From: Marinobacterium_D sp050908845
GTDB taxonomy: Bacteria > Pseudomonadota > Gammaproteobacteria > Pseudomonadales > Balneatricaceae
Assembly (NCBI RefSeq): GCF_050908845.1
Contig: NZ_CP194171.1
Location: forward strand, 1,426,001 to 1,490,000
Reading direction: 5' to 3'
Length of the DNA stretch: 64,000 bases
The notes below the pieces were generated by a model, which was not told the origin of the DNA, did not search any database, and was given only the letters and a program-made list of their open reading frames with translations. The translations under genes and the position numbers were made by a program. Shown in pieces: positions 29,129 through 37,174 of the stretch; within the stretch, counting starts at the first letter, position 1; every line of letters starts with the position of its first letter.

Positions 29129-29605
29129 TCACTTGATCCTCTTGTTACAGGGCACGATGTACTCTTCTGGGCCCGGGTTAAAGGTCAGGTTTTCGGTCAT
29201 GATGGAGAGACTTTCCTGTAATGAATCAGCGCCTGACAAGGACACCGTCTCTATGGATGCAGGCGAAAGTTGCACGCGGAAGGTTTCAATGGGTTTTTCG
29301 CCAGCTGTGTTTTCCAGATTCGCAATCAAAATCTCTTCAATGATCATGCCGGAGCTGGCAGCCATGATCAGCGGCAGGCTGGTAGAGTCGAAGCGTTTAG
29401 CAATCACTATTTGACTGCATTCCCCATTTAGAATGTTTGCCGAAATTGAGTCAATCCGGATCCAGTTCCTATAGCCAGGCTCCTGCGCATCGCCCGGTAT
29501 ACCCTGAATTTGCATAAGTTGGTAAGCCTGAGACGGCAGGCTGAAAGTAGCGAGCAGAGCTAGCCCAAGCGGCAGCAGGATACTGCGTAGATAAGTCGTA
29601 TTCAT
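29129..29605 (-). CDS. Orphan Hcp-family (type VI tube) protein with signal peptide
   Basis: 158 residues. The body after residue 28 has the Hcp1 pattern: an initial strand YQLMQIQGIPGDAQEPGYRNWIRIDSISANI, a middle SLPLIMAASSGMIIEEILIANL, FRVQLSPASIETVSLSGADSLQESLSIMTENLTFNP. The N-terminus is a typical Sec signal (MNTTYLRSILLPLGLALLATFSLPSQA), which cytosol-assembled Hcp tubes do not have. No other type VI gene is in the window. Probably an exported protein with the Hcp fold; function unknown. Confidence 0.78.
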   Translation of the reverse strand: MNTTYLRSILLPLGLALLATFSLPSQAYQLMQIQGIPGDAQEPGYRNWIRIDSISANILNGECSQIVIAKRFDSTSLPLIMAASSGMIIEEILIANLENTAGEKPIETFRVQLSPASIETVSLSGADSLQESLSIMTENLTFNPGPEEYIVPCNKRIK

Positions 29606-29721
29606 GATCTTTCCCTATACCATTACTCCGGTACCCAGGCAGGCGGCTTGGCGTGGAGTTGGGTGGACTGCGGCGGCTGTCGGGAAGTATAGGTTGAATT
29701 CTGCGACGCAAAGGTGCTGGC

Positions 29722-30591
29722 TCAGGTTATCCCCATACGCCGCTTGGCCCGGTTCGATACACCATTACGCAGCGCCCAGCGCAAAGAGGGCGCGAGCAGG
29801 TGCATGCCCGACTGGATCGCCTTGCGCCGCCGCGGGCTCAGCTTGATACCCGCCATCTCCAGCCCCCAGTCCGGTAATAGATCGACTCCGGCTCTGGCCA
29901 TCAGATACCCCATGGGTTTGGTCACCAGATTCGGTGCAGGTGCTGTGAGCAGGAGTTGGAGTACCTCCGCGGTGCGCTCGTTGAAGCAGAGCTGGGGTCG
30001 CATCGCTTCGATATAGGCATCGATATCCCGCCGGGTGCGGGGCACGTTTTCCGCGCCGAGGGCCTCGGCAATCAGCGCCACCTCGTCAAAGTAACGATCC
30101 TGCTTCTCGATACTCAGTGTCGGATCACCATAGCGCAGATAACCCGCCATAAAGCTTCGCACCTCAGCCACATGCACCCAGGTCAGCAGGTCCGGATCAT
30201 TTGCAGAGTACGCCCGGCCATCCGGCGCCGTGCCTTGCACCTGAGAGTGGATCTGACGTACGCGCTCGATCAGCCATTCGGCATCCTTTTGGGCGGCGAA
30301 GGTGGTACCGGCGATAAACTGGCTGGTGCGGCGCAGGCGGCCGATCATATCCTCGCGGAAGCTGGAGTGGTCCCAGACACCGGCCAGGGCCAAGGGGTGA
30401 AGCATCTGCAGCATCAGCGCGCCGATGCCGCCACAGAGCATGGAGGGGAAGTCCGCATGGACGGTCCAGCAGACGCTGCCGGGGCCGAACAGGCCGGGGT
30501 CGCCCTTGGGGTTTTCATAGTCGATCTGGTTAAGGGCAAGGCCTGTGATACTGAAAACCTGCTGCTCTATGCGATGCCGGATAAATTCCAT
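29722..30591 (-). CDS. Oxygenase MpaB family / DUF2236 protein
   Basis: 289 residues, all-helical. The DUF2236 signatures are GPGSVCWTVHADFPSMLCGGIGALMLQMLHPLALAGVWDHSSF at the start and DLLTWVHVAEVRSFMAGYLRYG in the middle, with His residues that in MpaB/latex-clearing-protein relatives ligate heme. Substrate unknown. Single gene on the minus strand with no evident partner. Confidence 0.85.
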   Translation of the reverse strand: MEFIRHRIEQQVFSITGLALNQIDYENPKGDPGLFGPGSVCWTVHADFPSMLCGGIGALMLQMLHPLALAGVWDHSSFREDMIGRLRRTSQFIAGTTFAAQKDAEWLIERVRQIHSQVQGTAPDGRAYSANDPDLLTWVHVAEVRSFMAGYLRYGDPTLSIEKQDRYFDEVALIAEALGAENVPRTRRDIDAYIEAMRPQLCFNERTAEVLQLLLTAPAPNLVTKPMGYLMARAGVDLLPDWGLEMAGIKLSPRRRKAIQSGMHLLAPSLRWALRNGVSNRAKRRMGIT

Positions 30592-30671
30592 GCCGTGTGA
30601 GGCCCACTAGAAAGGATTGGTTACTCTTAATGCCAGGATGGGGTGGGGTCAATAGCTTGATTGATAGCGGG

Positions 30672-30698
30672 TAAAAGAAGCGCCCCGGCTGGGGCGCT
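30672..30698 (-). terminator. Terminator of the lutABC operon
   Basis: Read on the minus strand: AGCGCCCC-AGCC-GGGGCGCT followed by TCTTTTAC, about 40 bp beyond the lutC stop. Confidence 0.85.
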
Positions 30699-30738
30699 AA
30701 GAGGTTGCGAAATCGAGAGTTTTAAAAGGTCGGAAAGC

Positions 30739-31407
30739 TTATTCGCCGTGCAGCAGGAATATCACCAGACGGCGCGGGCCGTGGGCACCCATCTGCAGCT
30801 TCTGTTCGATATCGGCGCTGCGTGACGGGCCGGTGATCAGGTTGACCGTGCGCGGCATCTCGCCACCGGTGGCATCTCGCAGCATCTGCCAAGCATCCTC
30901 ATAGGGGCCGACGATGGTGCTGGCGCGCAGAACGACCAGATGCGTGTCGGGCAGGAAGTTCAGCGTGGTTGGGCTGTCTTCACCGGAGTAGAGCATCAGG
31001 GTGCCGGTCTCGGCGATACCGCAGAACGCGCAGGTCAGGCTGGCCTCATCACCCACCTGGGCGACCCGCTCTTCGCGCACCAGGGTGCCGTTGCCGGACC
31101 AGTCCAGGTTTTTAATCTGCTCATCGCTGGCGGTTATCAGGTGCGATACGCCGTTTTCCTGAGCCCAGCTCTCAATGGCACCCACCAGTTCCGTGGCGCT
31201 GTGCAGCTCGACCAGTTCCGCTGCTGCTTCATCGGCCATATCGATAAACAGGCGCAGGCGCTCGTTCTCCGGCAGCTGGGCACGCTGGGGAATCAGGTTG
31301 CGTTTGCGGGCATCGAGGCGTGCCTTGACCGCCTCGCGTCGGGCCGAGTCGTCACTGGGCACATGCAGACCGATGCGAATACGGTTGAAAATATCGGCCT
31401 TGCTCAT
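30739..31407 (-). CDS. lutC: Lactate utilization protein C (LutC/YkgG family)
   Basis: 222 residues from the ATG at 31407, which has GGAG 8 nt upstream and overlaps the lutB stop (ATGA). LutC-type fold with the conserved GIAETGTLMLYSGEDSPTTLNFLPDTHLVVL stretch and the C-terminal NLITGPSRSADIEQKLQMGAHGPRRLVIFLL. With LutA and LutB it forms the non-flavin L-lactate oxidising complex. Last gene of lutABC. Confidence 0.93.
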   Translation of the reverse strand: MSKADIFNRIRIGLHVPSDDSARREAVKARLDARKRNLIPQRAQLPENERLRLFIDMADEAAAELVELHSATELVGAIESWAQENGVSHLITASDEQIKNLDWSGNGTLVREERVAQVGDEASLTCAFCGIAETGTLMLYSGEDSPTTLNFLPDTHLVVLRASTIVGPYEDAWQMLRDATGGEMPRTVNLITGPSRSADIEQKLQMGAHGPRRLVIFLLHGE

Positions 31408-32807
31408 CGGTTCTGCTCCTTCCACTGCTGCATGAAGGTTTTGCCGCTCGGTGCCGGCATATCACGGTGATCGGTCCAGGCGCTGGCCAATGGCAGCTTG
31501 CTGGTGCGTCCTTTTTTGCCCGCCTTGAAGCGCAGGAAGCGGTTACCCACAGCGGCGAACAGGCGGTAAAGCTTCGGCCGGGTGGCAAAGAAACTCCACA
31601 GGGCCAGCCCCGAGCGTACGCTTGATGGGCTCAGATGCTTCTCATACTCCTTGTCGCGCCAGTGGCGCATCAGCTTGGGCAGCGGAATGCGCACCGGGCA
31701 CACCTCCTCGCACTTGCCGCAGAACGTGGAGGCGTTGGGCAGAAGCCCCGCGTTTTCGATGCCGATCATCTGCGGCGTCAGCACCGAGCCCATGGGGCCG
31801 GGGTAGACCCAGCCGTAGCTGTGGCCGCCCACGGCGCCGTAAACCGGGCAGTGGTTCATGCAGGCGGAACAGCGGATACAGCGCAGCATCTCCTGGAACT
31901 CGGAACCGACCATGTCGCTGCGACCGTTATCCACCAGCACCACATGGAAATTTTCCGGACCGTCCTGATCGCCGGGGCGACGCGGGCCGGAGGAGAGGGT
32001 GTTGTAGACGGTGAACTCCTGACCGGTGGCCGAGCGAGCCAGCAGACGCAGGAACAGAGTCATATCCTCCAGGGTCGGTACCACCTTCTCGATAGAGGAG
32101 ACAACAATATGGGTCTTCGGCAGCGTCTGGGTCAGGTCGCCGTTACCCTCGTTGGTGCAGATGATGGTGGAACCGGTCTCCGCCACCAGGAAGTTGGCGC
32201 CGGTGATGCCCACATCGGCGGCGACAAAATGCTTGCGCAGCATTTCGCGCGCTTCACGCATCAGGTGAGCCGGGTCGTTGCTTTTCGGGCGCTGGTGGTG
32301 CTCGTGGAATGCATCCGCCACATCCTCGATATTGAGGTGGATCGCCGGGGCGATGATATGGCTGGGATGATCCTCGCGCAGCTGCAGGATGTATTCGCCG
32401 AGATCGGTTTCTACCGGTTTGACGCCGTTTTTTTCCAGGTAGTCGTTTAGATCGATCTCTTCGGTGACCATGGACTTACCCTTGGTCACCGTCTTCGCAT
32501 CCTGATCCTTGCAGATCTCCAGAATCTTTTTGCGCGCGTCCTCGGCGGTGCGGCACCAGTGCACGGTGCCACCGTTGGCGACCACGTTTTTCTCGAACTC
32601 TTCCAGGTAGAGGTCCAGGTGCTCGAGAATATGGTTTTTCAGGTCGCGGGCTTCATCGCGCAGCTGGTCGAACTCCGGCATGCGGGCGACAGCGGCAGCA
32701 CGTTTGTGTGGAAAACCGGCTTTCAGGTTACCCAGCGCACGCTGCAGGTTGGCATCTTGCAGCGCTATGCGGGCGTTCTGTTTGAACTCGGGGCTCTTGA
32801 TCTGCAT
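31404..32807 (-). CDS. lutB: Lactate utilization iron-sulfur protein LutB
   Basis: 467 residues. A LutC-like half (residues about 60-300, with SNDPAHLMREAREMLRKHFVAADVGITGANFLVAETGSTIICTNEGNGDL) is followed by two [4Fe-4S] motifs, CIRCSACMNHCPVYG and CGKCEEVCPVRIPLPKLM. Electron-transfer subunit of the LutABC lactate oxidation complex. GAGGAG is 7 nt upstream of the ATG. Three bp separate it from lutA. Confidence 0.95.
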   Translation of the reverse strand: MQIKSPEFKQNARIALQDANLQRALGNLKAGFPHKRAAAVARMPEFDQLRDEARDLKNHILEHLDLYLEEFEKNVVANGGTVHWCRTAEDARKKILEICKDQDAKTVTKGKSMVTEEIDLNDYLEKNGVKPVETDLGEYILQLREDHPSHIIAPAIHLNIEDVADAFHEHHQRPKSNDPAHLMREAREMLRKHFVAADVGITGANFLVAETGSTIICTNEGNGDLTQTLPKTHIVVSSIEKVVPTLEDMTLFLRLLARSATGQEFTVYNTLSSGPRRPGDQDGPENFHVVLVDNGRSDMVGSEFQEMLRCIRCSACMNHCPVYGAVGGHSYGWVYPGPMGSVLTPQMIGIENAGLLPNASTFCGKCEEVCPVRIPLPKLMRHWRDKEYEKHLSPSSVRSGLALWSFFATRPKLYRLFAAVGNRFLRFKAGKKGRTSKLPLASAWTDHRDMPAPSGKTFMQQWKEQNR

Positions 32808-32810
32808 GGC

Positions 32811-33611
32811 TCAGCTCCTCTTCTCTGCTGCGCCAACAGCGGTTTCGCCGATGGCCGCTTCCCCAATGGCTGGAGTGCTGGCCATATCGGCCAGTACTTC
32901 GACCACGTGGCGGGCCTGAACATCAACGCCTTCGCGCTTGAGCTTGCCGGCCATGTTCAACAGGCAGCCCAGGTCACCGGCGAGCAGGGTATCGGCGCCG
33001 GTGGCGCGGATGTTCTCGCTCTTGTTGCCGACCATGCGGTTGGATATATCCGGGTATTTGACGCAGAAGGTGCCGCCAAAGCCGCAGCAGGTTTCCGACT
33101 CTTCCATCTCGCAGATCTGCACGCCGGGAATCTTCGACAGCAGTTCGCGGGGCTGGCGTTTGATGCCGAGCTCGCGCAGGCCAGAACAGGAATCGTGATA
33201 GGTCACTTTCCCGCTAAAAGAGCTGGATAGCTTGTCCATATCAAGATGCTGCGCCAGAAAGCTGGTGATCTCGAAGGCGCGGGACTTGAGATCCAGGGCG
33301 CGCTGGTGCCAGGGATCGCTCTCAGCGAACAGCTCGGGGTAATGGTGCAGCATGCCGATGCAGGAGCCGGAGGGACCGACCACATATTCAAAGCCGTCGA
33401 ACGCCTCGATAGTCTGGCGGGCGATGGCGGCGCTGTCGTGACGGTCGCCGGAGTTGAAAGCCGGCTGGCCGCAGCAGGTCTGGCGTTCGGGAACCTCGAC
33501 GTCGAAGCCGGCCAGTTCCAGCAGCTTGACGCTGGCGAAGGCCACTTCCGGTCGGAACATATCGGCCAGGCAGGTCACGAAAAGACCGACCCGGGGATGT
33601 GCTGATGCCAT
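32811..33611 (-). CDS. lutA: Lactate utilization Fe-S oxidoreductase LutA
   Basis: 266 residues with two cysteine-rich CCG domains: FVTCLADMFRP...VPERQTCCGQPAFNSG in the N-terminal half and VTYHDSCSGLRELGIKRQP...EESETCCGFGGTFCVKYP in the second, as in GlpC/HdrB-like subunits that bind a non-cubane Fe-S cluster. First gene of lutABC, driven by a promoter with an embedded operator at 33703-33730. An Ala-rich tail of about 20 residues (STPAIGEAAIGETAVGAAEK) is unusual. Confidence 0.94.
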   Translation of the reverse strand: MASAHPRVGLFVTCLADMFRPEVAFASVKLLELAGFDVEVPERQTCCGQPAFNSGDRHDSAAIARQTIEAFDGFEYVVGPSGSCIGMLHHYPELFAESDPWHQRALDLKSRAFEITSFLAQHLDMDKLSSSFSGKVTYHDSCSGLRELGIKRQPRELLSKIPGVQICEMEESETCCGFGGTFCVKYPDISNRMVGNKSENIRATGADTLLAGDLGCLLNMAGKLKREGVDVQARHVVEVLADMASTPAIGEAAIGETAVGAAEKRS

Positions 33612-33702
33612 GACAGATATCTCTTATTGGTTGTTTTTGGGGTACTGGCTGTTTGCAGTTACAGGCTGCAGTGAAAGATAGGTGAGGCGGCAGCGGTTGG
33701 AA

Positions 33703-33730
33703 ATGTTATCCTGCAAACTGGTCTGACCAA
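33703..33730 (-). promoter_or_regulatory. Predicted lutABC promoter overlapping a FadR/LldR-type operator
   Basis: On the minus strand, -35 TTGGTC (33730-33725), 16-bp spacer, -10 TAACAT (33708-33703). The perfect palindrome TGGTC-T-GACCA at 33719-33729 overlaps the -35 and fits the TNGTNNNACNA operator class known for FadR-subfamily GntR regulators such as LldR and PdhR. The divergent gene encodes just such a regulator, so repression relieved by lactate is the likely mode (inference). Confidence 0.7.
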
Positions 33731-33768
33731 GAGTGATTACTCAGCCTAGCCGGGGGCGTTTTGTCGAC

Positions 33769-34470
33769 ATGAAGCCAAACGAAACAGCCACGCGCAGTGA
33801 TGAACTTTACGAGCAGTTGCTGGGCATGATTGCCTGCACGCAGCTCGCGCCCGGTGAGCGATTGCCGTCAGAGCGTAAACTGTCCGAGGAACAGGGGCTG
33901 TCGCGGGAGATGGTGCGCCAGGCAACTACCCGGCTGCAGGCGGTTGGCTTTGTGGAGGTTTCCCAGGGGCGCGCTAACCGGGTAGCCAACCTGGTGGAGC
34001 CTCACCTGAATCTGCCACTGGAGGGGCTGGGCGATGATCTGGCGTTTCAGCTGCAGGTCTTGGAGGTGCGTGCGTTTCTGGAGGGGGAGTGCGCCTGGTA
34101 CTGTGCTACCCGGGCCAGCGAGGCAGAACTTGGTCTGCTGTCCGAGGAGTATGGCCGGCTTTATGAGCGCGGGCAGCGGGAAACCACCCTGGCCAGGGCC
34201 AAGGCGGATCTGCAGTTTCACACGCTGATCGCTCGCTACAGCCATCACCTGTTGCTGGTATCCTTTAGCCAGATTTTCTATGAGCGCTACTTCAATGCGA
34301 TCTATGGCGTGCTCTCGCGCACGCTGAAAAAGTTTGGCCGCTACCCGGAAGGGATTCGTGGCCAGCATGCCGATATCCACCGCGCGATCCAGGCGCGGGA
34401 TGCCGAGACCGCGCGCCGTGTCGCCCGGGATCACATCCTCTATACCCGGGGATTGCTCGAGGCCGACTAA
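33769..34470 (+). CDS. GntR-family (FadR subfamily) regulator, LldR-like
   Basis: 233 residues from the ATG at 33769 (a longer GTG frame from 33733 is possible). N-terminal winged helix (residues about 8-75: LYEQLLGMIACTQLAPGERLPSERKLSEEQGLSREMVRQATTRLQAVGFVEVSQGRANRV) and a C-terminal FCD ligand-binding helical bundle with metal-type residues in LQFHTLIARYSHHLLL and GQHADIHRAIQARDAE. Divergent from lutABC; the palindrome at 33719-33729 is its probable site. Followed directly by the polyamine operator of the next gene. Confidence 0.88.
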   Translation: MKPNETATRSDELYEQLLGMIACTQLAPGERLPSERKLSEEQGLSREMVRQATTRLQAVGFVEVSQGRANRVANLVEPHLNLPLEGLGDDLAFQLQVLEVRAFLEGECAWYCATRASEAELGLLSEEYGRLYERGQRETTLARAKADLQFHTLIARYSHHLLLVSFSQIFYERYFNAIYGVLSRTLKKFGRYPEGIRGQHADIHRAIQARDAETARRVARDHILYTRGLLEAD

Positions 34471-34472
34471 TC

Positions 34473-34488
34473 TACCCCCTGGGGTGTA
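34473..34488. promoter_or_regulatory. Predicted polyamine-regulon operator, site A
   Basis: TACCCCCTGGGGTGTA, an imperfect palindrome of form TACNCCCNNGGGNGTA. It directly abuts a predicted -35 TTGGCT (34489-34494), 17-bp spacer, -10 TAATCT (34512-34517) for the aldehyde dehydrogenase gene. Centre falls near -43, the position of a class II activator. Two further copies stand at 45288-45303 and 52192-52207. Confidence 0.7.
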
Positions 34489-34551
34489 TTGGCTTCATCC
34501 TTCAGGAAGCCTAATCTCTCCCTATTGTTAGCACTGTTTAAAGGAGACACC

Positions 34552-36036
34552 ATGCATACGCTGGCTGAGTGGACAGCCCTGTCCGAGAAAATCGAGTTTC
34601 GCCACCAGGCATGGATCAACGGCGAGTTTCGCCCGGCCGCGAGCGGTGAAACCTTTCCGGCGATCAACCCGACCACTGAAGAGCAGCTGACCGAGCTGGC
34701 CAGCTGCGATGAGCCTGATATCGATGCGGCGGTGAAAGCGGCCCGTGCAGCCTTCAAGGCGGGTGACTGGTCCCGAGCGGCACCGGCGGAGCGCAAGCGC
34801 ATCCTGCTGAAACTGGCCGACCTGATGCAGGAGCATTTCGACGAGTTCGCGCTGCTTGATACCCTGGATATGGGCAAGGGCATTGCCGAGATGACCGGTA
34901 TCGATGTACCCGATTCCATCGACTGCCTGCGCTGGAGCGCGGAGTGCATCGACAAGATCTACGGTGAAATCGCGCCGACCAAAGCGACTACACTTGGCCT
35001 GATCACCCGCCACCCGATCGGTGTTATCGGTGCGATCACGCCGTGGAACTACCCGCTGATGATGGCGATGTGGAAGCTGGCGCCAGCACTGGCCGCCGGT
35101 AACTCCGTGGTACTCAAGCCGTCAGAAAAAGCCTCCCTGAGCTGCCTGCGCTTCGCTGAACTGGCCAAAGAGGCGGGCCTGCCGGATGGCGTGCTGAACG
35201 TGGTGCCGGGCTTTGGCCACACCGCGGGCAAGGCGCTGGCGCTGCATATGGATGTGGACTCTCTGGCCTTCACCGGTTCCACCCGTGTGGCCGGTATGCT
35301 GATGCAGTACGCCGGTCAGTCCAACCTGAAACGGGTCTGGATCGAAGCGGGCGGCAAGTCGCCGTTGATCGTGTTTGATGATTGCGGCGATATCGAAGCC
35401 GCGGCCCAGGGCGCAGCCACCGCTATCTTCACCAACCAGGGTGAGGTCTGCATCGCCGGCTCCCGCCTGTATGTGCAGAACGGCATCCGTGAGCAGTTCA
35501 TGGCAGCGCTGAAGCGCTATGCCGCCCAATACAAGCCGGGTAACCCGTTGGATCCTGAAGTGAAAATGGGCCCGATGGTGGACAAGGCGCAACTGGAAAC
35601 CGTTAACCGCTACATCGCCGGTGCTCTGGAAGAGGGCGGTAAGGTGGAGTTTGGCGGCATCATCGAAAGTGCCGAGAAAGGCTTCTTCTCCCAGCCGACA
35701 ATCATCACCGAGACCCACGCAGACATGACCTGTGTGCGTGAAGAGATCTTCGGCCCGGTACTGGCGGTAGCCGGTTTCGATACCGAAGAGGAAGTGATCG
35801 CCATGGCCAATGACTGCGTCTACGGCCTGGGCGCATCGATCTGGACCGACAACCTGTCCCGCGCTCACCGCGTCAGCCGCGAGATCGAAAGCGGTATGGT
35901 CTGGGTTAACACCTGGGGCGAGGGCGATACCACCATGCCGTTCGGTGGCGTCAAAGGCTCGGGTAACGGCCGCGACAAGTCGCTGCACTCGCTGGAGAAA
36001 TACACCGAGCTCAAATCGGTCTGGATCAGCCTCTAA
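34552..36036 (+). CDS. puuC: Aldehyde dehydrogenase, PuuC-like (gamma-glutamyl-gamma-aminobutyraldehyde dehydrogenase)
   Basis: 494 residues from the ATG at 34552 with AAGGAG upstream. NAD(P)+-dependent ALDH fold: NPTTEEQLTELASCDEPDI, ITPWNYPLMMAMWKLAPALAAGNSVVLKPSE, the general-base Glu in WIEAGGKSPLIV and catalytic Cys300 in TNQGEVCIAGSRLYV. Sequence style matches PuuC/KauB enzymes that oxidise aminoaldehydes from polyamines. It sits 8 kb from the other polyamine genes but shares their palindromic operator, supporting the role. A terminator follows. Confidence 0.85.
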   Translation: MHTLAEWTALSEKIEFRHQAWINGEFRPAASGETFPAINPTTEEQLTELASCDEPDIDAAVKAARAAFKAGDWSRAAPAERKRILLKLADLMQEHFDEFALLDTLDMGKGIAEMTGIDVPDSIDCLRWSAECIDKIYGEIAPTKATTLGLITRHPIGVIGAITPWNYPLMMAMWKLAPALAAGNSVVLKPSEKASLSCLRFAELAKEAGLPDGVLNVVPGFGHTAGKALALHMDVDSLAFTGSTRVAGMLMQYAGQSNLKRVWIEAGGKSPLIVFDDCGDIEAAAQGAATAIFTNQGEVCIAGSRLYVQNGIREQFMAALKRYAAQYKPGNPLDPEVKMGPMVDKAQLETVNRYIAGALEEGGKVEFGGIIESAEKGFFSQPTIITETHADMTCVREEIFGPVLAVAGFDTEEEVIAMANDCVYGLGASIWTDNLSRAHRVSREIESGMVWVNTWGEGDTTMPFGGVKGSGNGRDKSLHSLEKYTELKSVWISL

Positions 36037-36060
36037 TCCAGGCAAGCAGACGGGTACATT

Positions 36061-36096
36061 AAAACGCCTGTCCGGCTATCCGGGCAGGCGTTTTTT
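36061..36096 (+). terminator. Terminator after puuC
   Basis: AAAACGCCTG-t-CCGG stem with CCGG-g-CAGGCGTTTT around CTAT, followed by T-run and ATTG. Confidence 0.9.
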
Positions 36097-36104
36097 ATTG
36101 TTGC

Positions 36105-36545
36105 TCTTAAGCCTCCTCCTCCTATGGAGGTGGTGATTGTCTAATCGGGGCCAGGCCTTTCTGGTGCCTTGGTGAAGACAGGGCTCGATGTCTCATGGCT
36201 GCCTGAGCGCAGCAATCCATCCCCTTTGGCGCAGCCGAGCATCGCAGGCTGAAAGAGAGGCAAGGGACAGGCTGTTTGAGGCGTAGCCGACTGATTTTTA
36301 GAAAGAAAGCCTGTCCCGCTCTTTTAGACGAGAAGCACAGGGTAGTCGGCGTAGCCGACCAAGCCATAGGGGCGGTTTGGGATTGCAAAGGGACTTGTCC
36401 GTACAAGTCCCTTTGCTCGGCAACAGCCGAAACAGGCCGCGAAAAGTAAGCCGATATGGGTGATCCCAGCATTAGTCGGTAGGTCTACCCAGGCTCCCTT
36501 TTAGGGAGCTTCATGCAAAGCTACCTGCTATGCAGGTGGATTTTT
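36105..36545. repeat. Hairpin-rich non-coding region, possible dispersed repeat cluster
   Basis: No supported gene in 440 bp. Inverted repeats seen: CCTCC-TAT-GGAGG near 36118-36130; GGGACAGGCT (about 36266) with AGCCTGTCCC (about 36317) enclosing 30-odd bases; GTCGGC-GTA-GCCGAC near 36342-36356; GCAAAGGGACTTGT-CCGT-ACAAGTCCCTTTGC at about 36385-36416; GCTCCC-TTTTA-GGGAGC near 36494-36510; ACCTGC-TAT-GCAGGT near 36523-36537. The word GGCGTAGCCGAC occurs in more than one place. This resembles a block of REP/MITE-like elements without their transposase. Confidence 0.55.
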
Positions 36546-36555
36546 ACATCGCTAT

Positions 36556-37038
36556 TCAATCGGCTTCGATGCGGATATTCAGTTTACCGGGCGTTGCCAG
36601 CAGTTCGGCACGCTCCTCGAGATTCCCCAGCCTGATGAGGCCCTTGGCGTAGCCGAAGCCCTTGTAAAACAGCGCCAGGTTACCCCAGGGCGCGTAGTAG
36701 GTGATGTCACCGGCCGATGCAGAGTATCCGGCGGGTGCGTCCTGCTGATCCAGAGGCTGCTCCAGGTAGGCAATTTTCTCGGTGCTGGCGTAGTCCTCAA
36801 AGGTCAGTGTCAGCGGCAGGCGGGCAAAAAAATCGCGGGCCGACGGGTTGTCATCGAGCCTGGCTGGCACCGGTTCGCCATTGATAATCATACGGATCTT
36901 CATAAAAGCAGGGTCCGGAAGTTGAGTTTGAATAGAAGAGGGACTGGCGGGGCCATCAGCGCCGAGGCTGGGCGCAGGACTCAGTACTGGCAGTAAGAAC
37001 GTCAGGCAAAAAAGCTTGTGCAGGCCCCGGTATTTCAC
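36556..37038 (-). CDS. Exported cyclophilin-like-fold protein
   Basis: 160 residues with a signal peptide (MKYRGLHKLFCLTFLLPVLSPAPSLGA). The mature part, MKIRMIINGEPVPARLDDNPSARDFFARLPLTLTFEDYASTEKIAYL...GYSASAGDITYYAPWGNLALFYKGFGYAKGLIRLGNL, matches small cyclophilin-like domain proteins (DUF369/Cyclophil_like class). These frequently accompany cupin, alpha/beta hydrolase and AraC genes, as found here. Precise function unknown. Confidence 0.8.
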   Translation of the reverse strand: MKYRGLHKLFCLTFLLPVLSPAPSLGADGPASPSSIQTQLPDPAFMKIRMIINGEPVPARLDDNPSARDFFARLPLTLTFEDYASTEKIAYLEQPLDQQDAPAGYSASAGDITYYAPWGNLALFYKGFGYAKGLIRLGNLEERAELLATPGKLNIRIEAD

Positions 37039-37174
37039 GCTTAGCCCTTAATTTGGTTTTGCGGTGTTCCAGGAGGAAACGCCCCGTTTATCGGATGACC
37101 GCGCCGTTAACGACGCGGCCAACCTGAAAAACCGTGCCTCTCAGTATAGATACTTCAAGGCAGCAAAGTGCTGG

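Noticed and set aside
36122..36472. 116-codon open frame on the minus strand in the hairpin-rich region
   Set aside because: The frame runs through several perfect hairpins and its protein has no domain pattern; more likely repeat DNA.
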